Below, piece by piece: positions 15,566-23,291 of a stretch of DNA of 39,665 bases. Source of the stretch: CBEUVQ01 sp965546615. Its GTDB lineage: Bacteria > Bacillota > Desulfotomaculia > Desulfotomaculales > Desulfohalotomaculaceae. The notes beneath the pieces are model-generated. The model saw only the letters and a program-made list of their open reading frames with translations. It had not been told where the DNA came from and did not search any database. Positions within the stretch are counted from its first letter, which is position 1. Each line of letters starts with the position of its first letter. Where the stretch lies: assembly GCA_965546615.1 (NCBI GenBank), contig CBEUVQ010000021.1:1-39665 (forward strand), in the 5' to 3' direction. The translations under genes were made by a program, and so were the position numbers.

Positions 15566-16795
15566 ATGAAAAAATCCGTCAAGCTGGTTATGCTGTTAAC
15601 TGCAATTATGCTGCTGTCAATACTTAACGGCTGTGCCGACAAAAAAATCGCCGCTACCGACGAACCTGCACCACCTGTTCCCGTTCGTCCCCAGCCGGTA
15701 TCCGCCCAAATTACCGCGGTAGGTGATTTTTTAATGCACATGCCGGTTATTAACGCCGCCTGGAATGACAAATTAAACCGTTATGATTTTGCATCACAAT
15801 TAACAGAAATAAAGCCTTTCTTATCTGAACCGGATTTAACGATAGCCAATTTAGAAACTCGGCTGGCCGGCAAAGAAAACAACGGTTATTCCGGCTACCC
15901 GTTATTTAACTGTCCGGAGCAGCTGGCTTATGATTTAAAGGAAGTGGGCGTAGACGTAGTAACCACCGCCAACAACCACAGTTTAGACCGCGGTTTTAAC
16001 GGATTGGTAAAAACTCTTGATAATCTTCAAACGGCCGGTTTGTTAACTGTAGGAAATTATCGCACACCGGAAGAACGCGTACCGCTGCTGCTTGACGTAA
16101 ACAGCATAAAAACGGGAATTTTGAATTATACCGAAAGTGTTAACGGAATTCCGGTGCCGCCGGGGAAAGAATACGCAATTGATTTTGCCGATCCGCACAT
16201 CATTGCCCAAGATATTGCGGAAATGAGGGAACTTGGTGCCGATGTAATAATTGTTTATCTTCATTTTGGGGTTGAATATCAACGCCACCCCAGCCAACAG
16301 CAGCGGGAGCTGGTGGATAAAATTTTTGCTGCCGGCGCTGATATCATCTTTGGTGACCATGTACATGTAATTCAACCGATGGAAAAGAAAAAAATTACTT
16401 TTCAGGGTAAAGAAAAAGAAGTATTTGTCATTTACTCGCTGGGCAATTTTATATCCAACCAACGCTGGCAGTACTCTGACAGCGGGGTAATTGTTAATGT
16501 AGTTTTACAAAAAGATGTTGAAACCAACGAAACTATTATCAAGAAAGTTGATTATATCCCCACCTGGGTGCATACATATCAAGAAAACGGAAAAATGCGC
16601 TACCGGGTTGTGGCGGTAGAAAAAGCAATCAAAGATTACGAACAGCAGAAGGATAAGACGATCTCTCCGAATGATTATCGGCGATTAAAAGAAGTTTGGC
16701 AGGAAACCACCACTCATTTAACTGATCAAGAGCAAGAAATCTACCCCCAGCTGTTAATCACGAGTGATAAGCCAACAGAATATTATGCCGAATAA
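15566..16795 (+). CDS. CapA-family metallophosphatase-like lipoprotein
   Basis: 409 aa. The N-terminus is a lipoprotein signal (LLTAIMLLSILNGC, Cys near residue 22) followed by a Pro-rich linker. The body shows the CapA/PgsA calcineurin-like pattern: AVGDFLMH, NLETRL, TTANNHSLDRG, VYLHFGVEYQ, FGDHVHVIQP and IYSLGNFISN. CapA proteins take part in poly-gamma-glutamate or other envelope polymer handling; many in Clostridia have no known substrate. An amidase gene follows after 21 bases, so the pair probably acts on the cell surface. Confidence 0.88.
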   Translation: MKKSVKLVMLLTAIMLLSILNGCADKKIAATDEPAPPVPVRPQPVSAQITAVGDFLMHMPVINAAWNDKLNRYDFASQLTEIKPFLSEPDLTIANLETRLAGKENNGYSGYPLFNCPEQLAYDLKEVGVDVVTTANNHSLDRGFNGLVKTLDNLQTAGLLTVGNYRTPEERVPLLLDVNSIKTGILNYTESVNGIPVPPGKEYAIDFADPHIIAQDIAEMRELGADVIIVYLHFGVEYQRHPSQQQRELVDKIFAAGADIIFGDHVHVIQPMEKKKITFQGKEKEVFVIYSLGNFISNQRWQYSDSGVIVNVVLQKDVETNETIIKKVDYIPTWVHTYQENGKMRYRVVAVEKAIKDYEQQKDKTISPNDYRRLKEVWQETTTHLTDQEQEIYPQLLITSDKPTEYYAE

Positions 16796-16816
16796 CAACA
16801 GTAAGGAGTGGATGAC

Positions 16817-17524
16817 ATGTCCAAAACTCTGGTGATCGACCCCGGTCACGGCGGCATAGACCCCGGGGCAGTCGGCAGCGGTTTGCTGGAAAAAGAATTA
16901 AACTTAGAAATAGCTAAAATGATTGCCAATCGACTGCAGCAGTATGATGTTAAAATCCATCTTACCCGAGAAGATGACATTTACTTATCTTTACTGGAGC
17001 GCGCAGGCATTGCCAACAGATTAAATGCTGATTACTTTGTATCTGTGCACATCAACGCCGGCGGCGGCACGGGATTCGAAAGCTATGTCCACACCACCGA
17101 AAACCCCCAAACAACAGAGTTAAGAAGAGTTGTGCATAACAGCGTTATGGATTTTTTAAGCACCAAAGGAATACGCGACCGCGGGTTAAAATCTGCCAAT
17201 TTTGCTGTGCTGCGCGAAACAAATATGCCTGCAGTCCTGCTGGAAAACTTATTTATCGACAATCCCAGCGACGCCGTTTATCTAAAAGATGCCGAATTTA
17301 AAACGGAATTGGCATATGCCGCAGCAGCAGGCATTGCCAAAGCTCTAAATTTACAAAAAAATGAACAGGGAAGCAGCGTTGCTTGGAATCCGAGTGCCGA
17401 GGTAGCACAATTAAAAAATTCCGGTTTAATAGCTAACGATCATCCGCCGAACAATTATGTTACTTGGGGTGAATTTGCCGCTGTGATGAACAGACTGATT
17501 AAAAGATTGGAAAAAACTGATTAG
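16817..17524 (+). CDS. N-acetylmuramoyl-L-alanine amidase (Amidase_3)
   Basis: 235 aa zinc amidase that cleaves the bond between muramic acid and the peptide of peptidoglycan. Zn ligands and catalytic residues are visible: His in DPGHGGIDPGAVG, Glu in LEKELNLEIA, His in VSVHINAG and the catalytic Glu in PAVLLENLFIDN. The C-terminal 45 residues (VAQLKNSGLIANDHPP...WGEFAAVMNRLI) form a small helical add-on seen in other Clostridia amidases. No signal peptide is visible, so export or CwlD-like sporulation use is unclear. ATG at 16817 is chosen over GTG at 16808 because AAGGAG then sits eight bases upstream. Confidence 0.92.
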   Translation: MSKTLVIDPGHGGIDPGAVGSGLLEKELNLEIAKMIANRLQQYDVKIHLTREDDIYLSLLERAGIANRLNADYFVSVHINAGGGTGFESYVHTTENPQTTELRRVVHNSVMDFLSTKGIRDRGLKSANFAVLRETNMPAVLLENLFIDNPSDAVYLKDAEFKTELAYAAAAGIAKALNLQKNEQGSSVAWNPSAEVAQLKNSGLIANDHPPNNYVTWGEFAAVMNRLIKRLEKTD

Positions 17525-17561
17525 AACATTGGAAAAATAAGAGATTTTGTTTAAAATCCTT

Positions 17562-17589
17562 TTGAATATTGATAATAAGCGCGTATAAT
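17562..17589 (+). promoter_or_regulatory. Sigma-A promoter of the LysR gene
   Basis: TTGAAT (17562-17567), 16-base spacer, TATAAT (17584-17589), 19 bases before the TTG start at 17609. Confidence 0.75.
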
Positions 17590-17608
17590 ATATTCTGAGG
17601 TGAAACAA

Positions 17609-18514
17609 TTGAACACGTCATTATTAAAAACTTTTGTTACAGTAGTAAATAAAAAAAGCTTATCGATGGCAGCGCAGGAACTACACATTACTCAACCGGC
17701 GGTAAGTAAACATATTAATGCCTTGGAAGAATATTTCGGAGTTGGGTTAATCGAGCGGCGCGGACGCGGAGTTACACTCACCCCGGCGGGAGAACTTTTA
17801 TATCACAACGCAAACCATATACTGGGTTTAATTGATAAAACAGAACGTGAAATCAGAGAGCTTAGTGCCACAGTAAAGGGTAAATTGGTGATCTGGGCAA
17901 GTTCTATTCCCGGTCACTATATACTGCCCTACATTATCGGTTCGTTTAAAAAAAGGTTTCCGGAAGTACACATATCGCTGCAGATCTCTGATTCTTTTGA
18001 TGTGATTAAACATCTGCTTGATGAAAATGCTCACTTGGGAGCATTAGGAGTTAAGCCTGATAACAAAAAGCTGGAAACCACCAAATTTTTTACTGATAAG
18101 CTGGTAGTTATTGTCCCGGCAAACCATCCGCTGTCGGCTAAATCGTCAATTTGCTTATCCGAGCTGGCTTCAGAGCGGTTAATTTGGCGTTCAGTCGGTT
18201 CCGGCACCAGAACAGTGCTGGAAGAAAGTTTAGCTAAGTCCGGTTTGTCCATTGATGACTTAAACATCGTTATGGAGTTGGGCAGCACAGGCGCGGTAGT
18301 TACCGCTGTCGAAGCCGGGTTAGGTGTTTCCATTGTTTCTAAATGGGGTATTCACCGCGAATTACAAGCAGAACGAATTGCAGCCTTAGACATCGAAAAT
18401 TTAGAGCTAACCCGCGATTTATACCTGAGCTACCCCAAAAAGCGCTACCAAAACAGAGTTGTCCAAGCTTTTTTGGATTTTGTCAAAAACGGGGATTATA
18501 CACTGCCACATTAG
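17609..18514 (+). CDS. LysR-family transcriptional regulator
   Basis: About 301 aa. N-terminal winged HTH (TFVTVVNKKSLSMAAQELHITQPAVSKHINALEEYFGVGLIERRGRGVTLTPAG is the family pattern, residues 6-60) and a C-terminal effector-binding domain (from about residue 90: KLVIWASSIPGHYILPYIIGSF). In this part the sequence resembles CysL/CbbR-like regulators (SxxGxYxLP, ETGSTGAV-type motif), but the effector is unknown. TTG at 17609 fits the GAGGTG ribosome site better than GTG at 17600. It has its own promoter and terminator and no divergent target gene. Confidence 0.9.
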   Translation: MNTSLLKTFVTVVNKKSLSMAAQELHITQPAVSKHINALEEYFGVGLIERRGRGVTLTPAGELLYHNANHILGLIDKTEREIRELSATVKGKLVIWASSIPGHYILPYIIGSFKKRFPEVHISLQISDSFDVIKHLLDENAHLGALGVKPDNKKLETTKFFTDKLVVIVPANHPLSAKSSICLSELASERLIWRSVGSGTRTVLEESLAKSGLSIDDLNIVMELGSTGAVVTAVEAGLGVSIVSKWGIHRELQAERIAALDIENLELTRDLYLSYPKKRYQNRVVQAFLDFVKNGDYTLPH

Positions 18515-18522
18515 TTTTTCAC

Positions 18523-18550
18523 AGCAAAACCCCCAAAAGGGGGTTTTGCT
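18523..18550. terminator. Bidirectional terminator between lysR and the NifU-like genes
   Basis: AGCAAAACCCCC-AAAA-GGGGGTTTTGCT is a perfect 12-bp inverted repeat. The CCCCC/GGGGG core followed by TTTT works in both directions. It touches the stop codon of the NifU-like gene at 18549. Confidence 0.85.
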
Positions 18551-18770
18551 ACACTGATACCACTTCTTTAACTTCCGGCACCTGCTGCTTGAGCACCCGC
18601 TCAATCCCTGATTTCAGGGTCTGTTCTGCACCGGGTCAGCCGTGACAGGCTCCTTGAAGTTTTACTTTAACCACACCGTCTTCAGTAATATCTACAAGCT
18701 GCACATCTCCACCGTCGCGTTGGAGAAACGGACGAACTTTTTCCAAAGCTTCTTTTACTTTTTCTTTCAA
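18549..18770 (-). CDS. NifU C-terminal-type protein with in-frame UGA (probable selenoprotein), copy 1
   Basis: 73 codons plus stop, read through an in-frame TGA at 18638-18636 (codon 45). The protein is a complete small NifU/Nfu domain: ALEKVRPFLQRDGGDVQLVDI, VVKVKLQGAC, then HG-Sec-PGAEQTLKSGIERVLK. Ordinary family members read GACxxC here and use the Cys pair to hold an Fe-S cluster between two subunits; the UGA falls exactly on the second Cys. TTG at 18770 follows a good GGAGGG site. UGA serves as a normal stop elsewhere in the window (mobB, tupB), so the code is not reassigned. Hairpins follow the UGA (see separate entries). Its ribosome site is buried in a strong stem. Sec decoding is inferred; a read-free 44-aa fragment would be non-functional. 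Confidence 0.85.
18589..18623 (-). promoter_or_regulatory. Candidate SECIS hairpins of NifU-like copy 1
   Basis: Downstream of the UGA (minus strand) come CAGA-CCCTG-AAAT-CAGGG-ATTG (18623-18602; loop 22-25 bases after the UGA) and TTGAGC-GGGT-GCTCAA (18604-18589; loop 38-41 bases after it). The first has the usual distance but no G in its loop; the second has a GGGU loop like known bacterial SECIS but is slightly far. The stems overlap by three bases, so only one may form. Confidence 0.5.
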
Positions 18771-18774
18771 ACTA

Positions 18775-18822
18775 ATGACCCTCCTTTCCGTTAGAAATAT
18801 ACTAACCAAAAAGGAGGGTCAT
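18775..18822 (-). promoter_or_regulatory. Long hairpin that sequesters the ribosome site of NifU-like copy 1
   Basis: On the minus strand ATGACCCTCCTTT pairs with AAAGGAGGGTCAT over 13 bp (arms 18822-18810 and 18787-18775), with an inner GTTAG/CTAAC stem. The 3' arm contains the whole Shine-Dalgarno AAAGGAGGG. No U-run follows, so it is not a normal terminator; it should block translation of the TTG at 18770 unless melted. Confidence 0.75.
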
Positions 18823-18872
18823 AAAACACTTTTTAAAATTAAAATTTTTGTATCATTTAGAAAAAAATATTA

Positions 18873-19097
18873 TTAGTTAACTTGAACCACTTCTTTAACT
18901 TCCGGCACCTGTTGCTTGAGCACCCGCTCAATCCCCAATTTTAGGGTCTGTGTTGCACCGGGTCAACCGTGACAGGCTCCTTGAAGTTTTACTTTAACCA
19001 CACCGTCTTCAGTAATATCTACCAGCTGTACATCTCCACCGTCGCGTTGGAGAAACGGGCGTATTTTATCAAGTGCTTCTACCACTCTTTCGCGCAT
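18873..19097 (-). CDS. NifU C-terminal-type protein with in-frame UGA (probable selenoprotein), copy 2
   Basis: 74 codons plus stop, read through TGA at 18965-18963 (codon 45). Nearly identical in its centre to copy 1: RPFLQRDGGDVQLVDITED, VKVKLQGAC, then HG-Sec-PGATQTLKLGIERVLKQQ. The UGA again replaces the second Cys of the CxxC cluster motif. ATG at 19097 has an ideal AAAGGAGGTG with no masking hairpin, unlike copy 1. Nfu proteins carry [4Fe-4S] clusters to target enzymes; a Cys/Sec pair could change cluster binding or make this a redox protein. Two copies with the same UGA argue against a sequencing error or a decayed gene. The copies differ mostly at their ends and may have different expression. 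Confidence 0.85.
18916..18950 (-). promoter_or_regulatory. Candidate SECIS hairpins of NifU-like copy 2
   Basis: Same layout as in copy 1: CAGA-CCCTA-AAAT-TGGGG-ATTG (18950-18929) and TTGAGC-GGGT-GCTCAA (18931-18916). Compared with copy 1 the first stem changes one G-C pair to A-U and one U-A to U-G, keeping the pairing although the codons change. Confidence 0.5.
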
Positions 19098-19194
19098 TCT
19101 TCAGCACCTCCTTTGCCGCTAACTAGTTGAATTCCATGCTATTTTACCTTTTTTTTCAGTATTTCGCAACATTTTAATCCGATTGATTAATTTT

Positions 19195-19242
19195 CCGAAA
19201 AAGGATAAACCTGCTGCTTTAATAACCGGCAGCAGGTTTATC
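19195..19242 (-). terminator. Terminator of the sigma/anti-sigma operon
   Basis: 14-bp perfect stem GATAAACCTGCTGC / GCAGCAGGTTTATC followed on the minus strand by CTTTTTC, just behind the anti-sigma gene. Confidence 0.85.
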
Positions 19243-19264
19243 AGTATTAAACAAATAAATATTA

Positions 19265-20353
19265 TTAATTTACAGGTATAAGTTCTAATACTACTTTTAC
19301 ATTTTTTGTGCTAACTTTAAGTGCTTGAATTTGATTATACAGCTCTTTTATCTCGCTTTGCACAGCAGCTGTTTCTTGATCATTTTCATCTGCATCTTTC
19401 AACAATAAAGCTTCTTTTTGCTGCTTTTCAACAAGCTGTTCTTCCAACGAGCGAATTTTTGCCGTTAAATCTTCAGAAGTGCTTGATTCAGAGACGTCGC
19501 CTAAGGAATTCAGTTCACCTAAAAAACCGGAATAATAATTAGCCACCGGTATATACATGTTTAGCGGGTTGGATGCACTTACAGTACCGCCGTATTTTTG
19601 AGCAACGGCAGCAACCTTAGCCGCGGCACTGTCAACATCATCAACATTAATTTTTACTGCTGATGTTATGGCCACATAACTATGATTTGCAGCAGTTACC
19701 TCCGCCGGTAGGGTAAGTCTGTTACTTGCTTCCGGTTTGCCGCTAAACTTTTCTGCCGGCTCTGCAGTTTGCTGATTGCTCGGCTTGTTCTGCGGTAATT
19801 CTTGATTTTGGTCAATAGGCGACTTTACTTCCCCGTTTTGTTGGGTATTCCGCGTATCGTTATCAACTTGTTCAGCATCCTGATCTTGACCGACAGCATC
19901 GGTTGTTTGTTCTGTTTGATTATCTGCTATCGGCTGGTAAGCAGGTGTTTCTGTTCTGGCTAACTGCGGACCAACAAAATCTAAATTTCCGTTTCCATCG
20001 TTCCACATCGAACCGATGCCAAGAGCCATTGAAAATACTGCCGCCACAGCAGCAATTTTATACCAAGGCTTTCTGGCAACTAAGCGCACTTTTTCTGACA
20101 GTTTAGCTCTATCATCATCTGCCACAGAAGCAGGTATTGAGGCTAACCGTTCACGTAATCCCGTTATAAATTCCGGGGGCGGCGTTAACTCCGGCAGTTC
20201 ATTTAATAATGCACTGGCCGCCTTCAATTCCTCCCACTGGGACCGACAGTGATGACAGGCCAGCAAATGCGCGGCAATGAGCCGAGATTCTTTTTCATCG
20301 AGCTCGCCATCGATGTAAGCTGACAAATTTTCGCTTACATACCGGCACTTCAT
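19265..20353 (-). CDS. Membrane-bound zinc-finger anti-sigma factor
   Basis: About 362 aa. The N-terminal 45 residues form a zf-HC2 anti-sigma domain with the HLLACHHC (HxxxCxxC) Zn motif, followed by one membrane helix near residue 100 (AAVAAVFSMALGIGSM), a Gln/Asn/Asp-rich linker (about 135-210) and an extracellular part with paired strands plus a coiled coil (SLEEQLVEKQQKEALLLKD) resembling DUF4349. It should hold the co-transcribed ECF sigma factor inactive until an envelope signal triggers release. ATG at 20353 overlaps the sigma stop (TGATG); GTG at 20356 is an alternative. Confidence 0.85.
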   Translation of the reverse strand: MKCRYVSENLSAYIDGELDEKESRLIAAHLLACHHCRSQWEELKAASALLNELPELTPPPEFITGLRERLASIPASVADDDRAKLSEKVRLVARKPWYKIAAVAAVFSMALGIGSMWNDGNGNLDFVGPQLARTETPAYQPIADNQTEQTTDAVGQDQDAEQVDNDTRNTQQNGEVKSPIDQNQELPQNKPSNQQTAEPAEKFSGKPEASNRLTLPAEVTAANHSYVAITSAVKINVDDVDSAAAKVAAVAQKYGGTVSASNPLNMYIPVANYYSGFLGELNSLGDVSESSTSEDLTAKIRSLEEQLVEKQQKEALLLKDADENDQETAAVQSEIKELYNQIQALKVSTKNVKVVLELIPVN

Positions 20354-20973
20354 CACATCATCCCCCCTCTAATAGATTGACGAGGTTTTGATGAAGAAAG
20401 TTCCGGCAATACTTTCATTTTTTCCTTAAATGCTACTCTGGCGCGATTTAATCTCGATTTAACAGTGCCAAGCGAACAGTCCAACATCTGTGCAATTTCG
20501 TCATAAGAAAAACCCTGAATTTCCCTCATTACCAAAATCAACCGATGCTCATCTGACAGCATATTTAAGCACCGCTGCACCTGTTCACGTATTTCCTGAC
20601 GCTCCACTTCCTCCTCCGGCCCCGGATCGTCACTGGCAATATGTAAAAGCGGCGACATGTTATCGCTGTCATTATAAGCTTCATCAAGCGATATTGTCTG
20701 TTTTCTCTGCCTGCGCCTCAACTCATCGCGGCATACATTCGCGGTAATATGGTAAATCCAAGTCATAAAACTGGAGTCACCCCTAAAGCGGGGCAGCGCC
20801 TGATAAACTTTGATAAATGCTTCCTGTGCCAAGTCGCAAGCATCTGCATGGTTTCCCATAAAGCGGTACGCCACTGTATATACCTTATTTTCATATCTAT
20901 GAACCAGCTCTTCGAAAGCAATGTAATCTCCGGATTTACTTCTTTCAATGAGCTGCTTATCGGTTAAAGACAA
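20353..20973 (-). CDS. ECF RNA polymerase sigma factor (SigW-like)
   Basis: 206 aa. Region 2: DYIAFEELVHRYENKVYTVAYRF and DLAQEAFIKVYQALPRF, RGDSSFMTWIYHITANVCRDELRRR. Region 4: LNMLSDEHRLILVMREIQGFSYDEIAQMLDCSLGTVKSRLNRAR. These are the two DNA/core-binding regions of ECF sigma factors, close to the SigW group that answers envelope stress. TTG at 20973 with GAAGGGGG just upstream is preferred over the ATG at 21009. It is coupled to the anti-sigma gene. No target promoter was identified in the window. Confidence 0.93.
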   Translation of the reverse strand: MSLTDKQLIERSKSGDYIAFEELVHRYENKVYTVAYRFMGNHADACDLAQEAFIKVYQALPRFRGDSSFMTWIYHITANVCRDELRRRQRKQTISLDEAYNDSDNMSPLLHIASDDPGPEEEVERQEIREQVQRCLNMLSDEHRLILVMREIQGFSYDEIAQMLDCSLGTVKSRLNRARVAFKEKMKVLPELSSSKPRQSIRGGMM

Positions 20974-21127
20974 TGGTGATCCCCCTTCTATCCAAACCCG
21001 ATGAATCACTAACTGATCAATTATAATTTAAACATTAAAATATCTTAAATAAATATTCGACAATACGCCTGATATTCCTTTTGCAAATAACTCATACCAA
21101 ATGTTTACTTGATTGCTAAAACAATAA

Positions 21128-21144
21128 CCCCGGCTTACCCGGGG
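21128..21144 (-). terminator. Terminator of the cyclophilin gene
   Basis: CCCCGG / CCGGGG stem with a 5-base loop, followed on the minus strand by TTATTGTTTT. It abuts the stop codon at 21145. Confidence 0.75.
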
Positions 21145-21792
21145 CTACTTTACAGTTACTTTATTCATTTTATCACCAATTTGAATTTTGTCTACAATGT
21201 CCATCCCTTTTATTACCTTGCCAAATATGGCATAGCTGCCATTTAAAGACGGTGCATCATCTTTAAGAATATAAAACTGTGAACTGGCACTGTCGGGATC
21301 TGATGATCTGGCCATGCCCACCATACCGCGATTATTCTGCAGGGCATCGTTTGTTTCTAACTTAATAGTTTCATCCGCGCCTCCGGTGCCGTCGCCTTTG
21401 GGATCACCGCCCTGAATCACCCAGTCTTCAACCCGGTGAAATGTCAATCCATCGTAAAAACCTTTTTCAATGAGCTTAACAAAATTATCCACCGTTACCG
21501 GCATCGCCTTAGGATACACTTCCATTACAATATCACCATAATCGGTGTTAATAGTGACTTCTTTAGTTTCAGAAAGCACATCGGCATCTTCAGCTTGGTC
21601 GTTACCGGCTGTATCTGCTTTACCTGTATTGTCAGTTTGTTCCGCTTCTTTATCTAAATCCGTCGTTTGCGAAACAGACCCAATGCCAATACCTAATGAA
21701 AGGATAACCAAAAGCACCGCAGAAATGATAATATATCTTTTTGTTTTCGGATCATTAAGATCAAATTTGCCGGTTTGTTTCTTCTTGGCCAT
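21145..21792 (-). CDS. Membrane-anchored cyclophilin-type peptidyl-prolyl isomerase
   Basis: 215 aa. N-terminal cytoplasmic tail, one membrane helix (YIIISAVLLVILSLGIGIGS, about 25-45), acidic linker, then a cyclophilin domain: KGFYDGLTFHRVEDWVIQGGDP, GMVGMARSSDPDSASSQFYI and GSYAIFGKVIKGMDIVDKI. Active-site Arg (FHRV), Phe and Gln of the family are present, though the short bacterial type lacks the Trp loop. It catalyses proline isomerisation on exported proteins outside the membrane. Single gene with its own terminator. Confidence 0.93.
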   Translation of the reverse strand: MAKKKQTGKFDLNDPKTKRYIIISAVLLVILSLGIGIGSVSQTTDLDKEAEQTDNTGKADTAGNDQAEDADVLSETKEVTINTDYGDIVMEVYPKAMPVTVDNFVKLIEKGFYDGLTFHRVEDWVIQGGDPKGDGTGGADETIKLETNDALQNNRGMVGMARSSDPDSASSQFYILKDDAPSLNGSYAIFGKVIKGMDIVDKIQIGDKMNKVTVK

Positions 21793-21905
21793 TTACCTAT
21801 CCCTCCACTGCATCATTATTGAAATCTCATTTATAATTATGACTAATTTGTGACATTTTGTCCATACAGAAAATAGATTTCCTGTTTTTTATTTTGACAA
21901 AATCG

Positions 21906-21934
21906 TTGACTTTAATGTGGTGTTATGTTAATAT
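21906..21934 (+). promoter_or_regulatory. Sigma-A promoter of tRNA-Leu
   Basis: TTGACT (21906-21911), 17-base spacer, TAATAT (21929-21934), 37 bases before the tRNA. A second TTGACA occurs at 21894-21899 but lacks a spaced -10. Confidence 0.75.
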
Positions 21935-21971
21935 TAATCTTGCTGATGCGCTTACAAAATAAATAAGACAT

Positions 21972-22060
21972 GCCGAAGTGGCGGAACTGGCAGACGCACT
22001 GGACTCAAAATCCAGCGAGGCTCACCCCTCGTGTGGGTTCGACTCCCACCTTCGGCACCA
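21972..22060 (+). tRNA. tRNA-Leu (CAA)
   Basis: Acceptor stem GCCGAAG / CTTCGGC, discriminator A and encoded CCA (22058-22060). Anticodon arm CTGGA-CTCAAAA-TCCAG gives anticodon CAA, reading UUG. A long variable arm (CGAGGCTCACCCCTCG) and T arm GTGGGTTCGACTCCCAC confirm a class II leucine tRNA. Confidence 0.97.
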
Positions 22061-22072
22061 GTAAAAAGTTTT

Positions 22073-22096
22073 ACGGCTCACTGTACAGTGAGCCGT
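22073..22096. terminator. Bidirectional terminator of tRNA-Leu and pfk
   Basis: ACGGCTCACTGT / ACAGTGAGCCGT is a perfect 12-bp palindromic stem followed on the plus strand by TTTCTGTTTT and on the minus strand by AAAACTTTTT. Confidence 0.8.
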
Positions 22097-22145
22097 TTCT
22101 GTTTTAAGTGCCTTTCATAAAATCTTTTATCATCATTTGCAAGTT

Positions 22146-23216
22146 TTAATCTCCGAAAGATATGCCTATTTGTCTTGCAATGTTTAGCAGTTCGTTATTT
22201 TTTTCCACCAATTTAATTTTCGCAACAGCTTCTTTTAACGGAACAGGGGTAACTTTACCGTTATTTAAAGACACCACATTTCCGTACTGCTCTGCTGCTG
22301 CTAATTTTACGGCAGATGTTCCGTACATAGTAGCCAGTATTCTATCGTATGCCGTTGGCGTGCCGCCCCGCTGCAGATGGCCCAGCACAATTGCCCTGGC
22401 TTCACTGCCTGTCATTTCTTCTAAATTTCGCGCTACTATATTTGCAATTCCGCCAAGTCTTAACGGCTCATTAATGCCTTTATTTTGATAAACCAACTCA
22501 CCGTCTGCCGGCTTTGCCCCTTCTGCTACAACCACCAAACTAAATCGCTTGTTATTTGCCAATCTTTCTTTAATTTTATCCACGATCTTATCGTAACTAA
22601 ACGGTATTTCCGGCAGCAGGATGATATCCGCCCCACCGGCTACACCCGCATAAAGAGCAATCCACCCGGCGTTTCTGCCCATTACCTCCAAACAAACTAT
22701 CCGGTGATGCGATTCAGCGGTTGAATGCAGCCTGTCCAATGCTTCTGTGGCGTAGCTGTAAGCAGTATCAAAACCAAAAGTTTGCGAGCTGCCGATCTGC
22801 AGGTCATTGTCTATCGTTTTAGGGCAGCCTATTACCGGCAGACCTTTTTGATATAACTCATAGCCAATAGACAGCGTTCCGTCTCCACCGATAACAATTA
22901 AAGAATCAGCATACTCTTTGATAATCTGAATACATTCATCTGATTTATCTTGGTATTGATTATTTCCTACCGGAAAATGAAAAGGATTATCTCTGTTGGT
23001 AGTTCCGAGAATTGTCCCGCCTTTGGGCAGTATTCCCGACACTTCTTTATCTCCCAGCGGCATAATATTTCTTTCTATTACACCTTTAAAACCGTCCCTG
23101 AAGCCGATAACTTCGTAATCGTATTCCCTGACGGCAGTTCTTACAATTGCTCTGATAACTGCATTTAACCCCGGAGCATCACCACCACCGGTTAATACCG
23201 CTATGCGTTTTTTCAT
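22146..23216 (-). CDS. 6-phosphofructokinase, group III type
   Basis: 356 aa, longer than the classic PfkA at 36026-36988. Motifs: TGGGDAPGLNAVIR at the N-terminus, VIGGDGTL (Gly at the position that is Asp in PPi-dependent enzymes), and PKTIDNDL with Lys where ATP-PfkA has Gly. Such a mixed signature is typical of group III PFKs, some of which use ATP and some PPi; the phosphoryl donor therefore cannot be fixed. MGRNAGWIAL and GHLQRGGTPTA complete the active site. It phosphorylates fructose 6-phosphate. It stands alone, away from the glycolytic cluster. Confidence 0.9.
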   Translation of the reverse strand: MKKRIAVLTGGGDAPGLNAVIRAIVRTAVREYDYEVIGFRDGFKGVIERNIMPLGDKEVSGILPKGGTILGTTNRDNPFHFPVGNNQYQDKSDECIQIIKEYADSLIVIGGDGTLSIGYELYQKGLPVIGCPKTIDNDLQIGSSQTFGFDTAYSYATEALDRLHSTAESHHRIVCLEVMGRNAGWIALYAGVAGGADIILLPEIPFSYDKIVDKIKERLANNKRFSLVVVAEGAKPADGELVYQNKGINEPLRLGGIANIVARNLEEMTGSEARAIVLGHLQRGGTPTAYDRILATMYGTSAVKLAAAEQYGNVVSLNNGKVTPVPLKEAVAKIKLVEKNNELLNIARQIGISFGD

Positions 23217-23291
23217 TTTAAACCTCCCCCTTTGATATATTGAATTTTTACATTACTTTAATTGATAAGCTGAACGCTTTAGCACATCTAA

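Noticed and set aside
18343..18645. Plus-strand ORF overlapping the end of lysR, the terminator and the NifU-like gene
   Set aside because: It crosses a perfect terminator hairpin and lies antisense to a conserved domain; no ribosome site.
18549..19097. NifU-like genes as pseudogenes with a nonsense mutation or as sequencing errors
   Set aside because: Both copies carry the UGA at the identical, functionally meaningful codon, the frame is intact on both sides, and the downstream half is as conserved as the upstream half.
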